Shown piece by piece: positions 1-12,205 of a stretch of DNA of 64,000 nt. The DNA lies in assembly GCF_029873635.1 (NCBI RefSeq), contig NC_080428.1, positions 61,987,957-62,051,956 on the forward strand, read 5' to 3'. Numbering within the stretch: the first letter of the stretch is position 1; each line of letters opens with the position of its first letter. The notes beneath the pieces are model-generated. The model saw only the letters and a list, made by a program, of their open reading frames with translations, had not been told where the DNA came from and did no database searches. The position numbers were made by a program, and so were the translations under genes. Source of the stretch: Malania oleifera (lineage: Eukaryota; Streptophyta; Magnoliopsida; Santalales; Ximeniaceae).

Positions 1-1563
1 ATACTGGATAAAGTTTTGTGATCTGATTTATAAATATTGGCATTCAAAAGTGTTGGATAGAGATGTTTACGAGAGCTTGATTACAAGTTTGCATCTTCAA
101 TCTTCATAGTTAGATAGAGCCATTTTCATAAGGCTTTAGAGATCCCAGAGACAATGCAGAAAGCTGGACGGACTGGGTCAAGTTAAGAATCTCATTTATG
201 AGGAATGAGTGAATTAAATGTCATACACAGTTGTCCTGAACACATTTGGGTATCATAAACTGCATCATTTAGTGGCGTCAGTTAACCTTTGCACTTGATA
301 TAGCTTTTGACAAGGTTTAACGAACATGTTTCAGATGTGATTCCTAAGTTGTTTGAAGGTAAAGTGGTAAACAATATACGGTTTCTTTTATTTTTTTTGG
401 GGGGGTGGGGTTAGGGGGAGGGGTTGGATAGAAAAAGAAAGGGAAAGAATTACAAACTGCAGAGGACAATACATCCGACAACAAACAGCTAAAAGCAATC
501 ACAAAAATGCCGATTTCCAATCCTTTGGAGCTAAGACAATGAAATCCCTCAAAAATTTCTGCAAGAGTATGCCTAAAAAGAAACGGGAAAACTAATCTAT
601 CCCATAACAACTGGGAAGATATTGCTTTGGCATTGAAAATCTTCTCATTCCTTCAAGGCATGAAGTCCAAAGAATAGCATACACCATACAAGTCCATTAA
701 GCAATCCTTTCTGCTTCTCCCAAAACCTCAAAACTGCACTGGCATAAATTCGTCAAGGCTTGAGTTTCACCAGAAAAAGGAAAATTGTGTGTTTCAAAGC
801 TGCCTAGCTACCTGACAATGTCAAAAGAGATGGCACATTGGTCTCACTGGACTCTAGAGGCATCATGCAAATTTGGATTTTTCCTGCAACAATTCATTTG
901 TATGCAAGGACATAAGGGCTCCTTACCTGCAACAAGTCATTCGTATTAATCTTGTTAAGAGTGAGGCCATATGCAAGACTGGTCTTAAAAGGAATGGTAG
1001 CTTTTCAGATGACATTATTCAAAAGAAAAGGATAAGTTGTTGAAGTTTTCAATAAATGAAGGAAAAAGATTTCAAAGAAAAAGAACCTGATGAATCCCTT
1101 GACCAAGAATTATACCTTGTTGGGGAACAAAAAAGTCCAAAAGTTTAAGCTCCTCAACCTCTCTTTCACTTGGGGATCATTTGGAACCATTTATCATTAA
1201 GTGTTGAGCTGGATAGAAAAATCCTAAGAAAGAGAGTCCCCCTTGGAAAGAGGAAAGGATGTGAGTGGAGCATTATGAGCAGAGGATAATCTGAAAAGGC
1301 TAGGCATCAAAATCTCCAATGAAATCTCTCCCATCCAAAGACCCTCCCAGAATTGAATCTTATTGCCATTATTGACTTTGAACCAGGTAAAAGGAAAGAA
1401 CAAATGAACAATCTAGGAAACAAACTTTTAGGGACTCGCACGAGAAACATTGCTACTCCTTTAGTGACCCACCCATTCTCATGTACATCTTATTTCTTAT
1501 AACCCTGTGCCAAATGGAGTTAGTCTCTAACTGGAACCTTCATAACCATTTCTCAACAAGAGA

Positions 1564-2060
1564 ACAAGGTTGTTAGCATCGGGATCCAACCTAGGATCAT
1601 TGGAGGGGTCTGCAGGATTGGATCATGGATTGAAAGATTCTTCTTACAATGTGAGATAAAATAAAAAAAAATAGGTATTTGGCATTTTATGACAATTCTC
1701 ACTAAAATAAGCCTAAAAACTTGGTAGTAAGTTTAAGAAATAAATCAAATTTCAGGAATGTAGCTACCTTGCTAGCTAGCACATAATAGATTTTTCCTCC
1801 TTACAAGGTTGTTAAAGTCAGGATCTAACGTGGGATCGTTGGAGGGGTCTGCAGGATCGGATCATGGATTGAAAGATTCTGCTTACAGCGTGAAATAAAA
1901 ATAAAAAAATAAAAAATAAAAAAAACTAGGTATTTGGCTTTTTATGACAATTCTCACTAAAATAAGCCAAAAAACTTGGTAGTAAGTTTAAGAAATAAAA
2001 CAAATTTCAGTAATGTAGCTGCCTTGCTAGCAAGCACCTAATAGGTTTTTCCTTCATAAT
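1564..2060. repeat. Tandem duplication, about 245-bp unit, two copies
   Basis: The block 1564-1801 (beginning with GGTTGTTAGCATCGGGATCC) recurs at 1804-2060. Both share GGAGGGGTCTGCAGGAT, a run of A near the middle, ATTCTCACTAAAATAAGCC, and end near CTTGCTAGC and a T-rich stretch. The copies differ by scattered substitutions and by the length of the A-rich run. No coding content seen. Confidence 0.8.
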
Positions 2061-2317
2061 TTTGATCCTAAAAATTTCTGAAAAGCTTTTTTAGGAGGAA
2101 GAAGACATTTTGTTAGTCGAAAAGAAAAAGAAAGCTATATGCTTTATGCTGGAAAAAAAAAAAAAATATGGCCAAAAGGAGAAAGTAAAAGACAACAAAG
2201 TTAATGCATAACCGCTGCAAGCCTAGAACTTTAAGCTCTCAACCTGACTTTAGAGAACCCTTTTTGTTGAAGCTCTCTTCTGATCACAAAGCTCTCAGTG
2301 GCCTCTGCTGTTGCTAG

Positions 2318-3592
2318 GAGGAGTAGTGGTAGCCTGCTGATCGGGGGACTTGCCTATCAAGAACTCTAAGCTCTCTAAGAGCTTTCAATTTCAAAGGAAG
2401 AGAGCTTTCAAGAGATGCTCAGCTGCTCTTTTGACTTGGATTGAACAAATTCCAGGACATGCTCATCACTTCATCATAATTTTGATGCATTTGGGCCCAC
2501 TAGAACAAATTTTGTGTCTATTGCAAAAGTAGAGTGTTTGGGCCAATAAAAATATATATTGCACCTTCTTCTTTAAAATCCTAAACGGGAAAAATCCATA
2601 TTCCATTGCACAGGTAGGATCGATAGAATCCCAAGTAGGATTTCGATCCTAAGAACCTAAGGATCCAAATAGGATCCTACTTGATTAAAATTCTTCTTAG
2701 GAACCAGATCAATTAGGCAGGTCTGGATCATAGGATCGTGGGATATCAAGATCCAGATCAGGATTTTGATAACCATGCTAGAGATATGTTTTAACTACCA
2801 AGTCTTAATCCCCCTTCTGAGTTCTTACTTAGGTGTCCTGACCACATCTGCACTACCAAGATGATCCTTCCATTATCATTCATCCTAAATCATAAAAAAT
2901 CTCTCACAAGCCTCTCTAAAGTCCCTGCAGCAACACGCACGGAACTCTAGAAGGAGTAGTGGCAGCCTGCTGAAAGACGGGGGATTTGCCTATCAAGAAC
3001 TCTAAGCTCTCTTAGAGCTTTCAATTACAAAGGAAGAGAGCTTTCAAGAGATGCTCAGCTGCTCTTTTGACTTTGGATCGAACAAATTCTAGGACATGCT
3101 CATCACTTTGCCATAATTTTGATGCATCTAGGCCAACTAAACCAAATTTTGTGTCTATTGCAAAAGTAAAGTGTTTGGGCCAATAAAAATATATTGCGCC
3201 TTCATCTTTAAAATCCTAACCAGGAAAAATATTCCATTGCACAGGTAGGATAGGTAGTATCCCAAGTAGGATCGCAATCCTAAGATCATAGGATCCAAAT
3301 ATGATCCTATTGGGATCCTGCTTGGTCAAGATTCTTCTTAGGATCCAGACCGTTTAGGCAGATCTGGATTGTAGGATCGCAAGATTGCAAGATCCAGATT
3401 GGGATTCTAGTAACCATGCTGGGGAGATGTTTTAAGATACCAAACTACCAAGTCTCAATCCTTCTTCTGACTTAGGTCTCCTAACCACATCTGCAATAAC
3501 AAGATGATCCCTCCATTATCATTCATCCAAAATCATAAAAAAATCTCTCACAAGCCTCTCCGAAGTCCCTGCAGCAACATGCACAGGAATTC
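2318..3592. repeat. Tandem duplication, about 635-bp unit, two copies
   Basis: The block 2318-2950 (GAGTAGTGGTAGCCTGCTGA onward) is repeated at 2951-3592 (GAGTAGTGGCAGCCTGCTGA). Both copies contain GGCCAATAAAAATATAT, the BamHI-like GGATCC-rich patch and end with CCCTGCAGCAACA. The duplicated unit includes a piece of the surrounding L1 relic (the CTCTCACAAGCCTCTC stretch), so the duplication happened after the L1 inserted. The short ORFs inside are not credible genes. Confidence 0.8.
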
Positions 3593-5076
3593 TAGAAACA
3601 TAATAGAAAGAGAACCAATAACGAGAGTAGTACAACCTCATACGGATAAGTATGCCCTCTTCCACTCCTCCAACTTTCTCCCCAATCTCTCAACCACCAG
3701 ATCGCAAGGCAACGGAATTAGGATTAACCACTAAAGGAAGACCTAAGAAAAGTAAAGCCAAGCCAAGAAATATAACTAGCTAAAGCCTCAAACACGTTTA
3801 GAGCCGTGATCTGTGTTGATGCTAGACACACCATTCTTAGACCAGTTAAATCTTCAATATCAAAAATTTTCAGTAAATTTAGAGCTTTTCAAAACTTCTC
3901 AACACTAGCTTTGAGAAAAAAAAATATAGTACCATTGTAAGTTAACAGTGGGACACTCTATTCCCTACTATCCTTAAACCTGTAAGCACCCCAATCCCTG
4001 CACATGAGTAATCAATCTACTTATAACACATCCACCACCAAGGTAAACAAGAAAGGAGAAAGGGGATCTCCTTGGTCGTGGCCCTATGTTGTCCATTCAC
4101 TAAGACAGCTGCAGGGGCAAACAACTTTAGTCCAATTCCTCCACACTAACCCATAATCCTTCTCCAAAAAACCCTCTTACTCTATATCACCTTCTAAAAC
4201 CCCAGCACACCATATCACAGGATTTTTCAAAATCCAATTTGAGAATAACAGTGCCACCTTCTCTCCTTTTAATATTTTCAACCACCTCATTAGCAACCAA
4301 CACTTCATCTAAAATTTGTCCATCCTTAATTAAAGCAGACTCTCATCTAAAATTTTTCCATCCTTAATTAAAGCAGACACTGCCAAAGTCATTATATCCA
4401 CCAAAGCTTCTCTAATATCCTCTTAGATGTGACCTTTGTTAAAATCTTGTAAAGAATAGTAACAAGGTGGATAGACCTAAAATCTCTCACCCTCCTGGAT
4501 AGCTCCTTTGCAATGAGAGTGATAAAGTTTCACACTATTCCCACCATCCAATCACAATGAAACTCATGAATAAAAGACCCATAAGATCCTCTTAAATCAC
4601 CTCCCAACTATCATGTAAAAAAGCGGCTGGAAAACCATCAGGATCTTTATCCCTTACCTTCCATATGGATCTATTAGAATTGGAAAAATCAGTTAATTCA
4701 TATTCAATTATTGTGTTTCAAAAAGCTAGTGGGCTAAGCTTTAGATTTCACCTGTGTCATAACAGGGGATGATATATGAATTAGATCACGTTTGTCCTGT
4801 GTTGATCTTAATCTTCAGGCAGTTGGACTTGATAATTGGTTTTTTATGCTTAATTGCTTATAGAAAATGAGTTATTTCATTCTTTATGCTGTTCCCTCCC
4901 ACACCCCCACTTAATGCAGTAAAAACTGAAAATGCTCTGTTCCATAACTAGTATTAGAAACCTTTGCACAAAAATTTGGCATTATTGCAGGTATTATTGT
5001 GCTCAAAGTACACTTTTTTCTCATTTCCTTTTAGAACCTGTCTATCTTACTTCTCATTGATCATTTGGCTTGAATT

Positions 5077-5342
5077 TATTTTGTTAAAGCTTGATACACA
5101 TTGTTGGCATATAACCTAATAGCTTAAGCTTTTAGGTAAGGTAGTAATCTAACATGGTATCAAAGCTGGTTAGCTGGAGGTCTTGGGTTCTAGTCTTGTT
5201 TCCTGCTTATTATGTGGTGTTTAAAACATTATTATATACCCTGCAATGGGTTTTATCTACCATGTGTTAAAGCTTGACATATTTTGTTGGCCCACAACCT
5301 AATAGCTTAAGCTTTTAGGTAAAGTGGTAATCTAACATATTT
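5077..5342 (+). mobile_element. TRIM (miniature LTR element) with 5-bp target duplication
   Basis: Two 73-bp terminal repeats, 5082-5154 and 5265-5337, both begin TGTTAAAGCTTGA and end GTAATCTAACA. They flank a 110-bp interior with no coding capacity. Directly after the left repeat is TGGTATCAAAGC (5155-5166), close to the initiator-Met tRNA primer-binding site of copia-type elements. The element is bounded by TATTT on both sides (5077-5081 and 5338-5342). These are all the parts of a terminal-repeat retrotransposon in miniature. The two repeats differ at roughly nine of 73 positions, so it is not recent. It looks structurally whole and is necessarily non-autonomous. Confidence 0.85.
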
Positions 5343-5459
5343 AATCAAGACTTTAGTTTAGTGGTACTGAGCAAGTTCAACATTTATAATAGTTTAAAGA
5401 CAAGCCCTTTCATAGCACTTCGTTTTAATATTTAATTGATTGGATCATTTGATCTTCAG

Positions 5460-8400
5460 GCTTGGGGGATTGCGATGAGATATGCTATAAGGACCCTGTA
5501 TTAAAAAATCACCAATGGAGTGCTTACATTGATCGTTCCCCTGGTGCTGCCACTTACTCAGAGGTATTATAAGTTTAGATTCACATCTGTACTTAATTTT
5601 GTCAATTGATTGTGTAGTTGTGTGCTTCGGACTGTTGCACCTTTGCTTTGAACTATGTCATTGGTTCAAGCTGCACTTTTTCTTAATTTTTCTTTTAAGA
5701 TATTGCGATGCGTATATCTGGTTAAAATTTTAAAATTTCTTTCATTGGTACATCCTAAACACAGTTGGTATCCGCATTTTGGTTTCAACCAACTGATTTC
5801 CTCTAATAAATCTGATTCCTACAAAAGTCCATGTGGCATTGGAAACCTTGTTCTGGCCATGGTGCCATCTGATGGAAAATTTTTCTTTTTAAATATTGAA
5901 TTTATTAATTCTAAAGGTAAAAATTATTACTAGCTTTGATAGAGCAAATGCAAATTACAAAATATGGATACTTGGATTGGTGTAGCATTTGAGGTCAAGA
6001 AAGTCAGGACCAAGCATCGTTCTGAATTTTCTTAAAATTATTGAAAAAAATTTGTTGCAATTTCCAATTTGCACCGCCCTCATAATCACAACAGTTTTCA
6101 ATTCCATCTTACAAGATTTTCATCAAAATTTCCTCAAATCATCTGAAATTTATTGAAATCTTAAAATTTCAATGAACTTTGTCAAAATTTTGAATAGAAC
6201 AAAATTTCCTTGAAATTAAATTGGAAACTTATCTTAATGAATCTTCATTGTAGATAAATACTATTACAACAATGATATCAATGATACTTTCAGATTTTTG
6301 AACTTTATGCAAAATTGAATTTAGATATTAGCTGCAACATTTTGTTTGACCTTTTGTGCCTAAATTATTTGTATTTGCATAATAACACATGTTTAACTTA
6401 TCTATGAATTTCGTTTATATTAGCAGAATATGAATATTTTTAGTATGGATATTATATTACGGTTATTGCACCATGCACCACATATCCATCACTAAACTAT
6501 TCTATTTATGATATTTTAGTTTAAATCTCGCATTATTGCATTATTAACATAATTTTCATAAAATAATTCCATGTTTTACTATCAATTTCTATCACTTAAA
6601 AAAAAAATTGAAAGCAACATTGAAGTTTCTGTGCTTTTGAAGCCCCAAAATTTTAGTCAAATTTGAAATTTAAAACCTTAGTCCCAAGAGCCATGAATCC
6701 CACAACTCTTAACATGTGAGAATATCATTTTTTTAAATTTTTATTGTGTTTATTTTAAAAAATGGAAATTAATTTTCAAATAATTTTTTTTAGAAAATTA
6801 AGGTGTGTGTGTGTGTTTTTTTTTTTCAGTGCACAAGGCTCAAACATGACGCCCGGGATTCTTGGCAGTTAGCACAATCACAAGTCAAGCTGACGTGTTC
6901 TAATTAAGCCTTTCAAATTGTGTGAAATCCTACAGTCTTAAGTTTGTGCAAAATATTAAAATAAAGCTCGTAATCAACTAGCCTAAAACTACAATTAAAC
7001 TAACAATTACAACCACTAGGAAAAATTACAACTAAATGCAACACATGACTTAAGAGAGGGCCTTTAGTGAATAGTATTCTCAAAGAATCAGAAAATTCAT
7101 ATAGTCCTTGTGGGTTCCTCCCAGTATTTGAGTTTAACTTGTTGCAATTGAATCTTGGGAAACTAAAGAAACGGTTTTGAATCGAGAAAACCCCAGAAAA
7201 TTGATTTGAAATTGAGAAATTTTAGGCAATTTCATGATGAGTCAAAGAAATATCATATTAAAGAAGAATGACTATGCAATGTATGAAAATGCATGATTTT
7301 GAGCATTAATGGGGCAAGATGGTAAGTCTAAAATTCAGAAAAATGAAGCTAAAATATTAGTTTATTAACATGAAGGTAGTCACTATCTCTACTAGTGGAT
7401 CTACAACCCCAAGCATATAAAGATTAAACTGCAAGTATTCACATCTGCAGGGCACATCATTAATCTTAGCATGGATGTACGCTAACCATATATTATAATC
7501 ATGCCAAGTTTGATAAATCTAAACTTATGCTACTCAATCATGCTAACTATATGGATGAGCATAAAAGAATCAATCGAAACATGCAACTAATAATGGATTT
7601 ACAAATGCTTTGACTGCCATAAATGATAAAATAGAGATCCATAAATCCCCATATTGCTTGGACATGACAAATGAAATCAATAAAAACATGAAAGATAAGG
7701 TCTAGTCCAAAAATTACCATCATTCTAAGCATTCTTTGATTATTATATGCATTGAACTATGGAATTCAAGTCAAAGTGATAAAGGTTTGGCCTACCTCTC
7801 TTTGGATCCTTTGGGTCTTTGGAGTGTGTGATTTTTTCCTCATTTTTGCTTGTTTCTCAGTCTATCTTTGCAGAATCTCTTCTCATAGATCCACTTTGTA
7901 TCCTCATCCCTTCACCCTATTCCTGTTTATAAAAAATAGGGGATGGGTTTTGACCCAAGGTTCTAAGTGCCCACCAGATCAATCCAAACTCTGTTAAAAT
8001 GGTTGAGGAATTGCCTTTTTTTTTTTTAATCTAATTTCGTTTCAAAGGCTAATTGGCTCACAGAAGCGACAAAATAGAAAAAGGACCAAGCTTTTGAATT
8101 TTGTGCTTTTGGGAAGCAACTTTTGATAGGATAATGGAAATGAATTCCCCTCAGCCAATTAGCTTTAGGAACTTCCCATTAGTTCTGTCCATTACCCTAT
8201 TGGTTCTTTGCTTTTTCTCTCTCCTAATTTTTGAATGTTGATGCGTGTGTCCCCTCCAATACCTATCTGAGTTTGCTCAACTTTTTGTCTCTTAAGTGAT
8301 TTTTATGAAGCCTAGATTGGACTTTTACAAGTCCAGAAACATAGTTTTTTAAACTTGGGGTTCCCTTCAAAACCCAGGAATAAATGCTAAAATGCAGTTC

Positions 8401-11400
8401 GCTGTAATTGATTAAATTTGAGGATGTACAAAACAATGCATAATTTTAACTAATCAGAATAAGCATTCACCTTGACTTAATTAAATGCATGTAACCTAGG
8501 TTTAACTCAGTTCTTTTTCTTTTTCCTTGCGGGGGGGCCTTTTTGAGCTTGGACAGCACAATTTGAGTAGCCTATTCCCCTTCCCAGTCTTTCTGAAGAT
8601 TTGAATCTAAAATCTCTAATGCGGAAATTCTAAGCGAGCCAACCTGCTATGCAAGATACCATGCCACCAACTAAAATGCATGACCTAAGTTTGACTATCC
8701 ATGCAATGATGAAATCAGCAGAGTTGCCTAAATAAGGGGTTTAAGCTTAGATTTCTACAAAATCTTAGTCGAGTTGAATCGCATATTTCACCAATATTAA
8801 CATGGATCTAATACAACAACTAATTCATGATGAAGTTGGATTTTCAGGCTAAAATTATTTGAACTATTGGGCTTATCCAAATATTTGGAAGATCTTAATA
8901 GTGGCAAGTAAGTATAAATAGTCCTGGATACACAAAAAGAAAGAGCAATAGGCATGTGCTGGCACAAACTTTTTGAAAAAAAAAACACGGTGTGAAGTTT
9001 TGATGACTGTCATACTTTTTATCTCATATGCTTCACCACCATTATTGTACTGTATTGTTGTTATGGAACATTTTAGTAAGCATCGTCCTATCTGGTTAAT
9101 ACAGTTTTCATGCTCAATGTCCATCATAAAATGAATCAGTGCGGTTAACAGTTCTTTCTTTACTTTTTCTTTGCTGCATACAGGAATGCTTCTATGCTTG
9201 TGTTGCTGGCTGTGGTTACAAGGTCAGTTTTTTTCCAATAAGTTAAGCTTTTGCTTGCAATGCTATGTTTTCGTTTTTAGGGTTCATGTGCATAATGTTG
9301 AATAAGAAGGCACCTTTATCATTACATGCATCGCACAATTGACATGAATTTCTTAGACTGGTGTGAAAGTGGTGCGGCTCTTTGTATTTTGAGTGAGTGA
9401 ATGCATGCATAAGGAATCTTGATCTTGCTAGATTTTTTTCACATTATTTATTTATTTTATTTTATGAATAATTTTTGGAATTACTTTATTATTTATTGGG
9501 GTGTGGGAATGTGTGGGTGTGCACACATCTGTTGATGGGTAGCTAACAAGGACAATCATACAGGACATCAGATAACAGGTAAGGAATTGATTGCTGCCTT
9601 GAAACCAAAAGCGAATCATTTTCTCTTTCCTCTCAACTACTACAATGGTTGGTTCTGACTATATGATCCATTTCTAACCTTGCGAAAACAGTCATGGCCC
9701 AATCAAGTATGGGCTGTTCCAAGGCCTGATATAAGTGTGATCCAATAGGGAATAACCTTTTCTTCCCTTCTCCCTTGACCTTCATTCCCATCCTGCCAAG
9801 CCAAGGCTTCCAGCACATTGTATCAAACCACACCCAGCAAATCAATAAAAGAGCTGAACAGCTTTCTATACCATACAAAGACACCTGAACAGTTAGGAAA
9901 GACTATAGCGCTTGAATCTTGCTCAAATTGAGGGTGGGATGAGCCATTACCGCTGATCATCCCCTGTCCTTGTTACCTACGTATCTTACCAGTATATATT
10001 ACATACTCAAAAAGGTTTTTTAAGAAATTTGCAATCTTTAAGTGCCAGTTTAGATGTGGAAAACAGTTTTCATTTTCATTTAATTTTCCAAAAAATTACA
10101 AAAAAGTTAGCTAATTTTTCAGTTTTACTACATTTATATGAAATAAATGACAAAATTTTTGGCAATATTTGCTAAAATTTTTCTTGTGGCAATAGTTCTA
10201 TTTTTCATTTCTAATTTTTTTAAATAATTACAAAAATGCCATTTTTTTTCCAATTTTCTAAATTTATATAGGAAGTTGGAAAAAATATTTTACTATTTTC
10301 TAATTTCGAACTCGTACTTTGTGTATGGGAGAATGGAATTCGGATCTTGGACCTTTATTTGTGTGGATTATGCATTGAGTTTCTTCCAAATGCACACAAA
10401 TCCAAATTAAAATCCCAAAATTCATGGTACCAAATTCTCCCTTATATAAGTTTTGGAAAATTGAAATAAAAAGTTATCTTTTTTGTTATTATTTTGAAAT
10501 CTAGAAATAAAAAATGAAAAACTGTTTTCCACAACTAAGCAGACTCCTTTGTTTTCTTCCTTTTTAATGCAAATCTTAAAAAACTAAAAAATGAGCTAAA
10601 TTTTCTATAATTCTTTGAAAAACTGAAAGAATGAAAACTGAAAAATGTTTTCCACAACTTGATGGATCCTAATATTTTGCAATTCCCATCCAAGGCCTAG
10701 ATACTTTTGCTTTTTATACCAATTGCATTTCCTGTTACGCCAAACTTCATTTGCTCCACATAATTTGTTTTCACATTCAGTAGGTTTGAAGCCCAATAAT
10801 TTTTTAATGTCTATTAGATGGTATTCTTTCCTTTTCTTATGTACAAAAAAAAATAAAGGAATATTGGGATGATTTAGGTTTCAATATTGTAAGTCATGTA
10901 AAATGGGACTATTGCAGAGAGCTGTGCTCTCAGGTGCAAATGGACCATTTGTTGGTGGCATCATGGCTTCAAATATGTTGTTGCCTCTCCTCCTTCCTCT
11001 CCTCTGGATGGCAAGTAGGGGGGAAAAAACAGTGGGAGAAAAGAGCAGATCGAGAAAAGAGCTAACCAAGAGAAGTACCATAAATTGGATCTTGTATGAT
11101 TGATCATGACATCAGATCGATAAATTTTAATATAATTTTATATTACATTTTATCTAAATTCAATACAAATCCAAATCCAAGACGTATTCAAACATAGATA
11201 TTCCAACATGTGGAGTTTGCTATCCTTTTCTATGGAGTGTGCGAATATAATTATTGGTGATTTTGAAAAGTTACTAGTCATCTGTAAAACTAGCAATTGT
11301 CATAACTTCATGTAGTATGGAACCCAAGCTTAAATTTCGAATATTATTTACAAATTTAGAAGCACCTCTTATTATGTAAGCTAGCTTTAATTTATAAAAT

Positions 11401-11653
11401 TACTTTTCATATATAGTAAGCATGAACACCTAATTCTGTGCATGATCCTTGTTGAATTTATTTGCTTCTATAGTAGATGCTTTGCATCCTCAAACTGATA
11501 ATTCTATGTTTGTTGCAGTTTGATATCCAATCAGACATTGTTAGTAAAGTTCGTCCAAACAGGCCACTGAAGCCACCCCCCGTTCAAAAACAACCTCCCA
11601 CGGCTGTCAAACCCAGTGCGACCACTGAAGATGTACCCTGCACCTCTGCATAA
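5460..11653 (+). CDS. Small cysteine-rich plant protein, last three coding exons
   Basis: Coding exons at 5460-5563, 9184-9222 and 11519-11653 (TAA at 11651), each with AG acceptor and GT donor and consistent phase (2 nt carried in, then whole codons). The 92 visible codons read about GLGDCDEICYKDP, then NHQWSAYIDRSPGAATYSE, ECFYACVAGCGYK, FDIQSDIVSKVRPNRPLKPP and a Pro-rich tail ending VPCTSA. Cysteines are arranged C-x3-C ... C-x3-C-x3-C, which suggests disulfides or a metal site; the tail has no hydrophobic segment. I do not recognise a named family, but the codon-level order and splice sites make it a real gene. The first exon(s), with the start codon, were not found: they lie upstream within or left of the window. 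Introns of 3.6 and 2.3 kb hold SINE and MITE copies. Confidence 0.8.
5564..9183 (+). other. Intron of the Cys-rich gene
   Basis: A 3.6-kb AT-rich intron. It holds a TG/T run near 6801-6828, the SINE candidate at 8508-8671 and otherwise unassigned sequence. Its short ORFs (5655-5933, 7547-7732, 7752-7997, 8797-9127) show no family resemblance and no splice-supported continuation. Confidence 0.6.
8508..8671 (-). mobile_element. tRNA-derived SINE candidate with diverged target duplication
   Basis: Read on the minus strand, the segment has a pol III B-box-like AGATTCAAATC in its first half and ends in an A-rich tail (AAGGAAAAAGAAAAAG, plus-strand 8511-8527). It is flanked by similar 24-26-bp stretches: 8482-8507 (AAATGCATGTAACCTAGG onward) and 8672-8695 (AAAATGCATGACCTAAG onward), which align with about three mismatches and a short gap. 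Tail plus flanking duplication fits LINE-driven retroposition. The family is not recognised and no convincing A box was found. Confidence 0.5.
10038..10549. mobile_element. Palindromic MITE with terminal inverted repeats
   Basis: Left end CCAGTTTAGATGTGGAAAAC is matched in inverted form at the right end (rc reads TCTGCTTAGTTGTGGAAAAC). The shared core is GTGGAAAACAGTTTT. The body is AT-rich with no ORF. A second MITE, of the GGAGCATGGATTT family, sits inside at about 10320-10445. A further piece of the outer family (TGTTTTCCACAACTTGATGG, 10647-10666) follows on the right. Sequences of similar type occur at 50871-51104 and in the AT-rich region 45.7-46.4 kb. No clear target duplication was identified. 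Confidence 0.6.
10320..10445. mobile_element. Short MITE of the GCATGGATTT family nested in a larger MITE
   Basis: Left end GTGTATGGGAGAATGGAATT and right end (rc) AGGGAGAATTTGGTACCATG, with inner arms TTGTGTGGATT and CAAATCCAAATT. This matches the layout of the copies at 24992-25114 and 50584-50706, which are GGGAGCATGGATTT ... CAAATCC ... ATGCTCCC. It lies in the middle of the 10038-10549 element, so it inserted second or is part of a composite. Confidence 0.45.
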
Positions 11654-12205
11654 TGACACATGAAACTATAGTTGTCATAGTTTGGCTGGCTGACTAGTTT
11701 AGGAAACTTTCTTACGAAAGAATACACCCAGACAATGCCTAGGCCCTTTTTGTTTGCCTAATCTCATGTTCGTTGACCCACAAGTCCTTTTTACCCATTG
11801 GGATCATCAAGCTTTAGATAAAATCTATAGTTTTTAACATTTTAGGTACCATAGTTTGGATGACTAACTGCAACTTTGAACCTTACTTCACTGATGATGC
11901 CAAGTCATATATTGATATGGGGAAAGATCTTGGGAAATAGCCATTTGTCAAAACTAAAAGTTTCTTCTCTGAAATCTGATTTCTTTTGTGGCTTTGTAAT
12001 ATTGTTTCATCCACTGCTCCAAGTAGAGTAGTTTAATGCATACAAGGGGAGCAAAATTTGAATGTCAATGAGAATCTGATCTCTGTTATCCATTTTCTCT
12101 ACTAAAAATTCCTTGCAAACATTATTTATATCGAATAAACCAATGTTGTGAAATTGAAAGAAAATATCTAGATGGCATTCTTTTAAGTAAAACCTATAAA
12201 TATTG
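11654..12205. other. 3' flank of the Cys-rich gene
   Basis: Presumed 3' UTR and downstream sequence of the Cys-rich gene. The polyadenylation site cannot be fixed. No second gene is visible. Confidence 0.4.

Larger units (their letters stand above)
360..4745 (-). mobile_element. Decayed L1-type LINE (reverse transcriptase to 3' end)
   Basis: On the minus strand, short reading stretches resemble plant L1 ORF2 in the correct order. Around 4.66 kb there is a DPDGF-like motif; near 4.25 kb a stretch reads LDFEKSCDMV, matching the RT motif LDFEKAYD; near 4.07 kb GDPLSPFLFTLVVDVL matches the RT motif around GDPLSP. From about 0.8 to 0.35 kb the residues resemble the zf-RVT tail (LWDRLVFPFL). Stops and frameshifts are frequent, so it is an old relic. 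The 5' part (endonuclease) is absent. Two tandem duplications, described separately, lie inside it. The low-coordinate limit is approximate, near a T-rich and G-rich stretch at 385-425. Confidence 0.7.

Noticed and set aside
344-610. 88-codon minus-strand ORF as a gene
   Set aside because: Its sequence (LWDRLVFPFL...) matches the zf-RVT tail of the L1 relic.
10881-11103. Pair of 66-codon ORFs on opposite strands
   Set aside because: Lies in the last intron of the Cys-rich gene, no homology seen, and both strands are open by chance.
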